Shown: positions 1-8,049 of the stretch, one piece after another
How positions within the stretch are numbered: position 1 is the stretch's first letter
Layout of the letters: the number at the start of each line of letters is the position of its first letter
The notes under the pieces: model-generated
Database searches by the model: none
The model's input: the letters and a program-made list of their open reading frames with translations, nothing else
What the model was told of the DNA's origin: nothing
Assembly: GCA_013112725.1 (NCBI GenBank)
Contig: JABFFZ010000024.1
Location: 1 to 62,376, forward strand
DNA: 62,376 nt
Source of the DNA: Chloroflexota bacterium
GTDB taxonomy: Bacteria > Chloroflexota > Anaerolineae > Promineifilales > Promineifilaceae
Reading direction: 5' to 3'
Program-made: the position numbers and the translations under genes

Positions 1-76
1 CGCCCAGGCCGAGCAGCGCCAGCGCCGCCAGCGCCAGCCAGAAAACGGTCAGGATGCGTGCTTGTTTGATGGTCAT
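1..76 (-). CDS. Partial gene: N-terminus of a membrane or secreted protein
   Basis: Only the first 25 codons lie in the window; the rest continues past base 1. Translation from the ATG at 76 gives MTIKQARILT followed by a hydrophobic run rich in Ala and Leu. That is the form of a signal peptide or first membrane helix after a short basic start. The product cannot be named from this fragment. Confidence 0.5.
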   Translation of the reverse strand, partial: MTIKQARILTVFWLALAALALLGLG

Positions 77-423
77 AGGCTGTTATTCTAGGCCAATTGG
101 CGGCAGGCGAAAAACGACGTTTTGCCTATGACCGGCGGTTAGGGGAGGGAGTACGGCCGTGTGTTATAATTGACCGCAATCAACCTGTCCCTGAACATTG
201 TGAAGTAATGGAAGGACGAGGCGTTCAGACTTGACAAGTTTTTTACCAGAGGCAGTTGCCGCAATTCAGGTGTAAAAACTTGTCAAGTCTCCAGACTACA
301 TTTCTACAGGAGACTTCATGGGCAGCAGCCCACTACAATGAATGAAAACAGGACGCCTATTCACAACAGTTTGTCCGCGTCATCCACGAGAATCTGCGTC
401 CCATTTACGAAGGAGCAAAGAAT
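77..423. other. Intergenic region before the DUF4058 gene
   Basis: This 347-base gap holds one ACGGCCGT site (153), a TATAAT hexamer at 165-170 without a convincing -35 partner, and the 17-bp inverted repeat at 227-290. No gene with coding character was seen. A good ribosome binding site (AGGAG, 411-415) closes the gap, just before the ATG at 424. Confidence 0.55.
227..290. repeat. Perfect 17-bp inverted repeat around ACTTGACAAG
   Basis: Arms 227-243 and 274-290 are exact reverse complements, with 30 bases between them. Each arm contains a smaller near-palindrome, and the outer arms end in a T run and an A run facing inward. A transcript could form a strong hairpin, or the arms could be the ends of a very small mobile repeat. 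Function unknown. Confidence 0.75.
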
Positions 424-1218
424 ATGCCATCACCATTTCCCGGCATGGACCCTTATCTGGAAGGTTCTGAGTGGCAAAGTTTTCATGCCGAACTCAGCGC
501 CGAGGGGGCGCGCCAGTTGGGGCCAAAATTGCGCCCCAACTACATTGCCAGGACGGTACGCCGGTTTGTCATGGATATGCCGGATGAGATAGGTGTCGTG
601 GTTTCCCGGCAGACGATCATACCGGATACCGGTGTTTACACAGCCAGAGAACCCCAGGTGGCGTACACGGCCGTACTCCCCCCACTTCTAAAAATGGCAA
701 CCATCATGCCGGAAAAAGTTCCTGTTTATTCCATTGAGATTCGGGATGTGGCTAACCGCCAGTTAGCAACGGCAATTCAGATTGTTTCCCCCACCAATAA
801 ACGGGGAGAGGGGTATCGGGAATATGTGGAGAAACGGAACCGCATTTTGGGCAGCGCCACGCACCTGTTGGAAATTGACCTGTTGCGCCAGGGTAGACGA
901 GTTCCCATGCAGCAGCCCTTGCCGGAAGCGCCTTATTTCATTTTCTTGAGCCGGGCAGAACAGCGACCCCTGACTGATGTGTGGCCGATCCAGTTGACTA
1001 CGCCCTTGCCGGCTGTACCTGTGCCCTTGTTGCCGGGGGATGAGGATGTGACCCTGGATCTGCAACAGGCATTCACGGCCGTGTATGATGATTTTGGCTA
1101 CGATTTGTCGGTGGACTATACCCAACCGCCGGAGATACCGTTGGCCGAGGAGACGGCCGTGTGGGCTGATAAACTCCTGCAACAAGTTGGTTTCAAAAAG
1201 GTAACGACGCAGCCGTAA
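424..1218 (+). CDS. DUF4058 family protein
   Basis: The product has 264 residues and begins with the family hallmark MPSPFPGMDPYLEG, which marks DUF4058, a family common in cyanobacteria and Chloroflexota. The role of the family is not established; it is predicted to be cytoplasmic, and no signal peptide or membrane segment is visible here. The middle holds the conserved block IQIVSPTNKRGEGYREY (about residues 119-135), which looks like an enzyme-like core. The ATG at 424 is chosen because AGGAG lies 8 bases upstream and the family motif starts there. Three ACGGCCGT sites encode Thr-Ala-Val in this gene. The next gene is on the same strand 170 bases on, with no clear functional link. Confidence 0.85.
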   Translation: MPSPFPGMDPYLEGSEWQSFHAELSAEGARQLGPKLRPNYIARTVRRFVMDMPDEIGVVVSRQTIIPDTGVYTAREPQVAYTAVLPPLLKMATIMPEKVPVYSIEIRDVANRQLATAIQIVSPTNKRGEGYREYVEKRNRILGSATHLLEIDLLRQGRRVPMQQPLPEAPYFIFLSRAEQRPLTDVWPIQLTTPLPAVPVPLLPGDEDVTLDLQQAFTAVYDDFGYDLSVDYTQPPEIPLAEETAVWADKLLQQVGFKKVTTQP

Positions 1219-1388
1219 ACGGCGTGTTTCCCTAGCTCTCCCTTTCAACAAAAGACCGCGTATCCTAACCTGATTTGTCAGTTTACACTTCCCCACGAAT
1301 GAGAGATAATACCCTCGCACCAGGTAGTACAACAACTGAAAAAGTGGCGCACCTGGCAGTTAGCTGAACAGAGCATGGGCAATGATGA

Positions 1389-3821
1389 ATGGATGAACAT
1401 GACCCGTTATTTTACGCCACCCAATATACCATCAGTGATCTCAAGACGATTGCCCGCACCCAACGGGTGCAGGAGTTGTCTTCGCTGTCCTTACCGGAAA
1501 TAGATGAAATCGTTCACAAAATTGCCCGCCATGCCCCCGCCGGTAACGTGCCCGGCGCCATCCTCAGCGGTTTGCTGCGCCTGCCGCAGCGCATCCCACC
1601 CGCCGATATGGTGCGGCGTGATATTACCTTGCTCTTTAAGGGAGTAGAACAAACCTTGTTAGATAAGGCCGTTTACAGCGCGTTTTATGCTACCCCCGCT
1701 GCCATTTTAGGCACGTACCAAAATTTGCTTAAGCTGGCGGGTAAAGACCCCGACCAATCCTTTCCTGAAGGCATCTGGCAGTTTTATATTGATTATGCTT
1801 TGCGGGATGACACGGCCCGCCACACCTGCGAAACGCACGGTTTTGACACCACCCTGTCCCAACACAAAATTCAGTTAGCGCCTGTAGACCGGGTGGCGGC
1901 CTGGGCCATGGCCGCCGCTTCTTGCCTGCACCAGTATTATGACTTGCTGGAAAATGAGTGGCGGGAGCGGGTCTACATTTACGTGCTGCAAGAGCTAACG
2001 GCCGACCGCCCCGACGCCGCCCATTTTAAGCGGATGTACCGGTTGTGGGATGGTAAACGGCCGTATGCCCGCCACCATGACGCCCAACCCCACGAAAATT
2101 ATCCCGCTTACCGCCGCCGTAAATTTGACGAATTTCTGGCCACCGCCATGGACGGCCTGCCCAAGCCATTAAAAGCTGAATGGGCTACGCGCATCCAGGA
2201 AGCTGAGCAACAGGATTTGGCTGCTTACCAGCGGCAAATGAGCATTCGCTCTTACCTGGAACCCGGCGTATACGGTGAGGTGCGCAAGCCAGTCCCTCTG
2301 GAATCGGCGCATATCGGCCTCATTCATCAGGGACGGTATTACCTACTGCCTATCTGTGTGGGAAATTCTACCTCGCCGGTGGATGTGGCTGCCATGCGTA
2401 CCCGCATCGCCACCCTGATGACCTACCCCGCTGAAAACCCACCGGCGCAACTGCAAAAACTAACCTATGTGCGCCGGGCGGCTATGCCGGAAATACGGAC
2501 GCAACTGCCGGAAGTGTTAAACAATGAACTGGACGGCTTGCGGCTGGCCCCCATCTGGATTAATACCGACAGACGCTCCCGCCACCTGCCGCTGTCCGCC
2601 ATTCGCCAGGGTGAGCGGGCGGTGGGCGACCACCCCTTAACTATTTTTGACACCGGTGAGACTTTTGTTTTTGATTTATCACACATCTACTTTGATGGCG
2701 TCTGGGGGGTGGCGTTGGCCGAAATTTTGACCAATGAAGCCCTGGCCTGGGCCGTGCATTTAGACGGGCTACCGCCAGCCCAACCAGGACAGAAACGGCC
2801 GTACTCGCCTGCCCTCCACCTGCATCCCGCCGACCATCAACGGTTGGAAGCCGCGCCTCAGGTTGCCATGGAAGCCAGCGCCGAAACGCAGTCCGTAGAT
2901 ATGTCTGCAATTCTGTCCCTGCGTGAATTGTTCAAACGGCGCAACGATTTGCTTGAACTCACCGTCAACGACTTGCTCATCTTGTATCGGGCCATCCATG
3001 CCGTTATTTATCGCCCGTCGCCAGAACTGGTGCAGATGTTGGAGCGGCTGCGCCAAGAAGACCCGGAAGCCAGAGACGCTGTTGCTTCGGCGCTGGTAGC
3101 CATCAGCCCAGACAGCGAACGAAACCCGGCCATCCTGGTGCCGGTGGACGCCAGTAAACGCTCCCCTCGTGATCGGGTGTACCCGATGACCTTTGGCGGG
3201 GGTGTGGTCAGTCTGGAATATATCAGCCTGCATCAGAAGGCGTTAGCCGCCTTGAACACCTATGAACGCGCCTCGCGCAACCGGGAACATGCCTATAACC
3301 AGTTTGAAAAAGTGCAAAAAGAGTATATGGCCATGCTGGCCGGTTTTGGCGCCGGCCTGTTCGCCTATAAGCAGCGCGCCGCTGCCGGCGAAAGCATGAG
3401 TATGACCACCATCCGCTTATTGGCTAACCTGCCGGTACCGATGCAGCGATTTTTAGACCGTATCCCGGCCCAGTTTGACGTTTTGAATGATATGCTCAAG
3501 GGGCGGGAAGTATTTTCCAACGTCGGGCAGGTGGCGTCTACCAGTTCGCTTACCCGGTTTATGACGGCAAAGGATGATAATGAGAAGAAGGAACTGGTGT
3601 GGGGTCTAATGACGGATGCTGACCAGATCATGCGCATTACACTGCGGGATTTTCGGCCTCATGTGCGGCTGCTCACGGCCGTTGGCCGCCCCGACCTTTG
3701 CCTCTTTATTGCCGCCGATTTGCTGGAATCTTATGCTGCCAGTTTGAACCAATACGTGCGCGATGTGCAGCGCATTGCCGGCGCGCAGTTCAAACAGCGG
3801 GGATTGTTTTCACGTGGATAA
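1389..3821 (+). CDS. Unrecognised 810-residue protein upstream of the kinase fusion
   Basis: I do not recognise the family. The product is long, mixed alpha/beta in composition and has no signal peptide or clear membrane span, so it is probably cytoplasmic. A central segment reads FDLSHIYFDGVWGVALAEI (near residues 428-446), which loosely recalls acyltransferase-type folds, but this is weak. The last third is helix-rich, with charged runs around NREHAYNQFEKVQKEYMAML that could form a coiled coil. It ends 58 bases before the kinase-FGE gene on the same strand, separated by a hairpin, so co-transcription and a functional link (substrate or partner of the kinase) are possible. An ATG four bases earlier is out of frame; the ATG at 1389 has no strong ribosome binding site. 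Confidence 0.75.
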   Translation: MDEHDPLFYATQYTISDLKTIARTQRVQELSSLSLPEIDEIVHKIARHAPAGNVPGAILSGLLRLPQRIPPADMVRRDITLLFKGVEQTLLDKAVYSAFYATPAAILGTYQNLLKLAGKDPDQSFPEGIWQFYIDYALRDDTARHTCETHGFDTTLSQHKIQLAPVDRVAAWAMAAASCLHQYYDLLENEWRERVYIYVLQELTADRPDAAHFKRMYRLWDGKRPYARHHDAQPHENYPAYRRRKFDEFLATAMDGLPKPLKAEWATRIQEAEQQDLAAYQRQMSIRSYLEPGVYGEVRKPVPLESAHIGLIHQGRYYLLPICVGNSTSPVDVAAMRTRIATLMTYPAENPPAQLQKLTYVRRAAMPEIRTQLPEVLNNELDGLRLAPIWINTDRRSRHLPLSAIRQGERAVGDHPLTIFDTGETFVFDLSHIYFDGVWGVALAEILTNEALAWAVHLDGLPPAQPGQKRPYSPALHLHPADHQRLEAAPQVAMEASAETQSVDMSAILSLRELFKRRNDLLELTVNDLLILYRAIHAVIYRPSPELVQMLERLRQEDPEARDAVASALVAISPDSERNPAILVPVDASKRSPRDRVYPMTFGGGVVSLEYISLHQKALAALNTYERASRNREHAYNQFEKVQKEYMAMLAGFGAGLFAYKQRAAAGESMSMTTIRLLANLPVPMQRFLDRIPAQFDVLNDMLKGREVFSNVGQVASTSSLTRFMTAKDDNEKKELVWGLMTDADQIMRITLRDFRPHVRLLTAVGRPDLCLFIAADLLESYAASLNQYVRDVQRIAGAQFKQRGLFSRG

Positions 3822-3875
3822 GTGTCAGGTGTCAAGTATCGGGCAAATGTGATACCTGGCGCCTGACACCTGACG
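3822..3875. repeat. Word-repeat hairpin (GTCAGGTGTCA family)
   Basis: GTGTCAGGTGTCAAGTATC is followed 12 bases later by GATACC and GCCTGACACCTGAC, its imperfect reverse complement with a short insertion. It fills nearly all of the gap between the 810-residue gene and the kinase gene. It could act as a terminator or as an mRNA processing or stability hairpin; there is no U run after it, so classical termination is not supported. Confidence 0.7.
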
Positions 3876-3879
3876 CTAT

Positions 3880-6800
3880 ATGGAGAGTTTATTGATTCGG
3901 GAACCATTGATTGGTCGTAAATTAGCCAGTTATCGCCTGGAACGTTTGCTGGGGCGGGGTGGTATGGGCCAGGTGTATTATGCCTGGGATGAGGCATTGG
4001 ATCGGCCGGCGGCTATTAAAATGCTGGACGAGCGATACCGCAGCCATCCCACGTATGCTCAACGCTTTGTGCAAGAGGCCAAAGCGCTGGCCCGCTGGCG
4101 ACACGAACATATCGTCCAGATTTATTATGCCGGTGTGGAGGAGATTGAGGGTGAGTCACTCTATTTTTACGCGATGGAGTATGTGCAGGGGGTAAACCTG
4201 GCGCAGGCGATGGCCAAATATACGGCTGAAGGCCGCCTGATGCCCCATGATGATGTGCTGTGGGTGGGCACGGCCGTCGCTGCTGCCCTCGATTACGCCC
4301 ACAGCGGCGGCATTATCCACCGCGATGTGAAACCGGCCAATGTGTTGATTGATACACACGGCCGTGTCATCCTCTCTGACTTTGGCCTGGCCATGGATGT
4401 GGCCGAATCAGAAACCGGGCATGTCGTGGGGTCGCCCCGTTACACTGCCCCCGAACAGGCGCGGAAATCGGCTGCCGCTGTAGCCCAATCAGACCTTTAC
4501 TCTTTGGGTATTATGCTCTATGAAATGCTGGTGGGGCGGGTGCCCTTTGACGACCCATCGCCCACCAGCGTGGCCGTGCAGCACGTGACGCAGCCGCCGC
4601 CGCCGCCACGCAGCTTGAATCCGGCATTGAACACGGCCGTATCCGACGTCCTGCTCAAAGCCCTCAGCAAAGCGCCTGAAGATCGTTACCGCACCGGCCA
4701 TGAACTAATGGAAAATCTGGAACGCGCCCTCAAAGGGACACGCCGCCAGTCGGATGAACTGCTGGGCCAGCAGTTAGACGAATACCAGTTGGCCGAACTG
4801 TTGGGGCAGGGCGGCATGGCCCGCATTTATCGCGGTTACGATGTGCGCCTGAAGCGCAATGTAGCCATCAAGGTGATTGACGCCACCTACCGCGCCGATG
4901 TGGAGTACCGCGCCCGCTTTGAACGGGAAGCCCAGGCCATTGCTCAACTGGAACATCCCCACATCGTTAGCCTGTATCGCTATGGCGAACTGTCCGGCTT
5001 GTTTTACATGGCTATGCAATACGTAGACGGCCGTGACCTGAAAACGGTGCTGGCCGACTACCGGGCGCGTGGCGAGTTTATGCCGGTTGCTGACGTCAGC
5101 CGTCTCATTCACGAAGTTTGCCAGGCGGTGGATTACGCCCACAGTAAAGGCATCATTCATCGGGACATTAAGCCCTCGAACATCATGATTGGGCAGGACG
5201 GCCATGCCTACTTGACCGATTTTGGCCTGGCGCTGCTGGCCGACACCGAAACCAAAGGGGAGATTTTTGGCACACCCCATTACATGGCCCCGGAGCAGGC
5301 TGTTTCTTCTAAAGGGGCTGTGCCCCAAAGCGATTTGTACGCAGTGGGCGTGATTCTCTATGAGATTTTTACCGGGCAGTTGCCATTTCAGGATGCCGAG
5401 CCGCTGGAAGTGGCTATGAAACACCTGAGCGAAGAGCCGCCGCTGCCCCATGAGATCCGGCCAGACATTGACCAATCGCTGGAAGCGGTAATCATGATGG
5501 CCTTGGAAAAGAAACCTTCAAAGCGCCCCGCCAATGGCGCGGAACTGGCGGCGGCGCTAGATCGGGCGTTGAAATTAACCCCAGAAACGCCATCCATCCT
5601 GGGGCTGCAAGTAACAAAGTTGGGTGCGGATGGCCTGCCGCCAACGCCCATGATTGCCATCTCCACCAAAAAACGGGAATTGCCACCCGTCCCGGCAGCC
5701 GTGAACATCTCGCCAGGACAAATGGTAGCCAAACCCACCACCAGCGCCCCGGAATCGGCCATGCAGAAATCCAACGGTAGCAGCTGTCTGGGAGTTTTGT
5801 TATTGGCGCTGGCTATTATGGGGGTCATAGCCGCCAGCACCTTTGGGTTTTATCTGGTGACGATTGAAAAACGGGATATGGATGATTGGACGTATCTGGC
5901 CGCCAATGGGAGTTGGCCGCCGACAGCCACCCCCACACCCAGCGCCACCCCGACCGCTAGCGCCACACCCACCGTGACCACCGCGCCGACTAACACCAGT
6001 CGCCCGACACAGCCGCCTACGACCACAGCCACGGCGGCCGCGCCCACCCACACCGTTACCATAGAAACGGCCACTGCGGTCGGCGCCGGGCCCCTTGCTA
6101 CGCCAACGGCAACTTCAACTGCATCCCCGTCGCCGTCGCCTACCGCCACCCCTTCCCCCATGCCAACCCCCGGCCCCACGCCGCCCGTTTTTGTTACCCG
6201 TGAAGCCGATGGCGCCGTCATGGCCTTCATCCCGGCGGCCACTTTCTGGATGGGCGCGACCGATGACGACCCTCTGGCCGAAGGGGACGAATTTTCGCGG
6301 CATGAAGTGACGCTGGACAGCTATTACATGGACGTGTATGAGGTGACGGTGGCCCAATATGCCGTTTTTATCAATGAATTGGGTGGGTATGTCAGCCGCT
6401 GTAATGGTTTTCTCTGCCTGGCTACCCATTTTGAAACGTTGAACAGCTATCTGACCGACGATCTGACGGGTTATATTGCCCGCGCTGGATATGAAAATTA
6501 CCCCATCAACAACGTGACCTGGCATGGGGCCGATGCCTATTGCCATTGGGTGGGCGGACGGCTGCCCACGGAGGCGGAGTGGGAATATGCGGCGGGCGGG
6601 GGCGACGGCCGTCGTTACCCTTGGGGCGACGCGGAACCAGATGAGACGCTCGCCGTTTTTGGCAGCCCGCTTTTTGCTACCTTGCAGGCGGTAGATAGTC
6701 ACCCCGACGGCCGTAGCCCCTTTGGCCTGTACCACATGGCCGGCAATGTGCGCGAATGGGTGCAGGATGGCTACGACCCCATCTATTACGACCGGGGTGA

Positions 6801-6984
6801 AACGGTGAACCCCTCGGCTCCCCGGCAAAACAATTACAGCTCGCGTGTCATTCGCGGCGGCGGTTACCGCAGCCCCATTGCCGACCTGCGCCTCACCAAC
6901 CGCGACAATATCCGCGCCGTCGAATTCCAGGGCATCCCCGATGTCGGTTTCCGCTGCATCATACCGGCAACTGAAACCCCTTAA
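3880..6984 (+). CDS. Tandem serine/threonine kinase with C-terminal FGE-sulfatase-type domain
   Basis: The 1034-residue product carries two complete Hanks-type kinase domains in series. Domain 1 (about 10-285) has GRGGMG, Lys47 in AAIKML, HRDVKPAN (147) and DFGLA (167). Domain 2 (about 300-565) has GQGGMA (309), VAIKVI, HRDIKPSN (427) and DFGLA (447). Both keep the catalytic Asp and ATP Lys. A membrane helix follows near 636-658, then a long Thr/Pro linker, then an FGE-sulfatase (SUMF1-like) domain from about 775 with WEYAAGGG, GNVREWVQ and VIRGGGYRS. The expected layout is cytoplasmic kinases, one membrane pass and an external FGE-like domain. Known FGE-fold proteins include formylglycine-generating enzymes and ligand-binding relatives; the paired cysteines of copper-dependent FGE are not obvious, so a sensor or binding role is more likely. 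No clear ribosome binding site precedes ATG 3880. Confidence 0.92.
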   Translation: MESLLIREPLIGRKLASYRLERLLGRGGMGQVYYAWDEALDRPAAIKMLDERYRSHPTYAQRFVQEAKALARWRHEHIVQIYYAGVEEIEGESLYFYAMEYVQGVNLAQAMAKYTAEGRLMPHDDVLWVGTAVAAALDYAHSGGIIHRDVKPANVLIDTHGRVILSDFGLAMDVAESETGHVVGSPRYTAPEQARKSAAAVAQSDLYSLGIMLYEMLVGRVPFDDPSPTSVAVQHVTQPPPPPRSLNPALNTAVSDVLLKALSKAPEDRYRTGHELMENLERALKGTRRQSDELLGQQLDEYQLAELLGQGGMARIYRGYDVRLKRNVAIKVIDATYRADVEYRARFEREAQAIAQLEHPHIVSLYRYGELSGLFYMAMQYVDGRDLKTVLADYRARGEFMPVADVSRLIHEVCQAVDYAHSKGIIHRDIKPSNIMIGQDGHAYLTDFGLALLADTETKGEIFGTPHYMAPEQAVSSKGAVPQSDLYAVGVILYEIFTGQLPFQDAEPLEVAMKHLSEEPPLPHEIRPDIDQSLEAVIMMALEKKPSKRPANGAELAAALDRALKLTPETPSILGLQVTKLGADGLPPTPMIAISTKKRELPPVPAAVNISPGQMVAKPTTSAPESAMQKSNGSSCLGVLLLALAIMGVIAASTFGFYLVTIEKRDMDDWTYLAANGSWPPTATPTPSATPTASATPTVTTAPTNTSRPTQPPTTTATAAAPTHTVTIETATAVGAGPLATPTATSTASPSPSPTATPSPMPTPGPTPPVFVTREADGAVMAFIPAATFWMGATDDDPLAEGDEFSRHEVTLDSYYMDVYEVTVAQYAVFINELGGYVSRCNGFLCLATHFETLNSYLTDDLTGYIARAGYENYPINNVTWHGADAYCHWVGGRLPTEAEWEYAAGGGDGRRYPWGDAEPDETLAVFGSPLFATLQAVDSHPDGRSPFGLYHMAGNVREWVQDGYDPIYYDRGETVNPSAPRQNNYSSRVIRGGGYRSPIADLRLTNRDNIRAVEFQGIPDVGFRCIIPATETP

Positions 6985-7047
6985 TTGGATGTCTATAAAA
7001 TTGGGGGAAGTTCACCCAGAAGCGAAGACGGGGTACGGATTACGGGA

Positions 7048-7986
7048 TTAACGCCGTTTGATCAGGAAGACGGCTGTACCGGCTGCCAGGAGCAGCGCCG
7101 CCCCAACCAGGAGCAGCCCGGAATAGTCAGTTTCGGTTGTATCAAGACTGGTTTCAATTGGGGTAGAGGGCAAGGTTGGTTGGGGCACGGCGGCGATGCT
7201 GGTGGGCAGGATGATGGCGGTAGCAGTCGCCGTGGGGGTGACGGCCTCGCTCAAGACGCTGGTCTGGGTAGTGGGTCCGGCGGTGGCCGCAGGATAGGCA
7301 TCGCTGGCGGCGGTTGCCAATGGGACGACAACAATGGCCTCGCTGACAGGCGATGGCGGCGGGGACGCCGTGGCGGTGGGGGTGGCTGTGGACGGGGTGG
7401 CGCATGGGGGTGGTGTTGTGGGCTGCCAGGGTATACCCGGCGTCACCGTAGTGCCATCGAGCGGCGGCGCGGTTACAATGGGGACGGCCGTTGTGTTTCC
7501 CTGTACCTCTACCACGGCATCGGCGACCCAGCCGGTCTGCCGGTCGTTTAATTGGATGAACCACCAGGGGGCGCTGGCATCCCGGCCGATGATGGGGCGC
7601 ACTTCACGGAAAAGCAAACTGCCGACGACAGGGTAGCGTGTGTCTGGCCCGCTGCGCACATTGATGAGGTTAGCGTTAAGGGCGAGGATGGTCGGTTGGT
7701 TGCTGCAGGGTACGGCCGTTGGGTAAAAGGCGCTTTCGGTGGCGGCTGCGGCGCCGGCTTCGCCCGCAGGTGTGGCAGTGGCAGCGCCTGGTGGCGGGGG
7801 GCTGTCACCGGGTGGTGGTGTGGATACAACGGTAGTTGGCAGCGCTGTTGGTGTCTGGGGGCCAGGTGTTGGGGTGCGTGTGGGGATGGTTGGCACCTGG
7901 GCAGCCACAGAAGCGGTCATAAAAACGACCATGAAGCCAAAAAGGGAAAACAGCAGTGCTGCTGATAATAACAACTTCTTCTTCAT
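7048..7986 (-). CDS. Secreted SH3b-domain protein with Thr/Pro linkers and C-terminal membrane anchor
   Basis: A signal peptide (KKKLLLSAALLFSLFGFMV) opens the 312-residue product. A Pro/Thr-rich stretch leads to a bacterial SH3 domain near residues 100-160, recognised by NVRSGPDTRYPVVG and a closing TGWV. A second low-complexity Thr/Ala/Pro linker follows, then a C-terminal hydrophobic helix (SGLLLVGAALLLAAGTAVF) ending in KRR. This is the layout of a wall- or surface-exposed protein held by a C-terminal anchor; no LPXTG motif is seen. SH3b domains usually bind cell-wall or glycan ligands. Its ATG is preceded by AGGAG. It is the last gene of the minus-strand envelope group, 63 bases after the DUF4012 gene. 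Confidence 0.82.
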   Translation of the reverse strand: MKKKLLLSAALLFSLFGFMVVFMTASVAAQVPTIPTRTPTPGPQTPTALPTTVVSTPPPGDSPPPPGAATATPAGEAGAAAATESAFYPTAVPCSNQPTILALNANLINVRSGPDTRYPVVGSLLFREVRPIIGRDASAPWWFIQLNDRQTGWVADAVVEVQGNTTAVPIVTAPPLDGTTVTPGIPWQPTTPPPCATPSTATPTATASPPPSPVSEAIVVVPLATAASDAYPAATAGPTTQTSVLSEAVTPTATATAIILPTSIAAVPQPTLPSTPIETSLDTTETDYSGLLLVGAALLLAAGTAVFLIKRR

Positions 7987-8049
7987 CGAATCTCCTGAAT
8001 TAAGCCAATGGCATTGGCCGGTTCAGTATAACCTAATCAGGGCGCGGCT

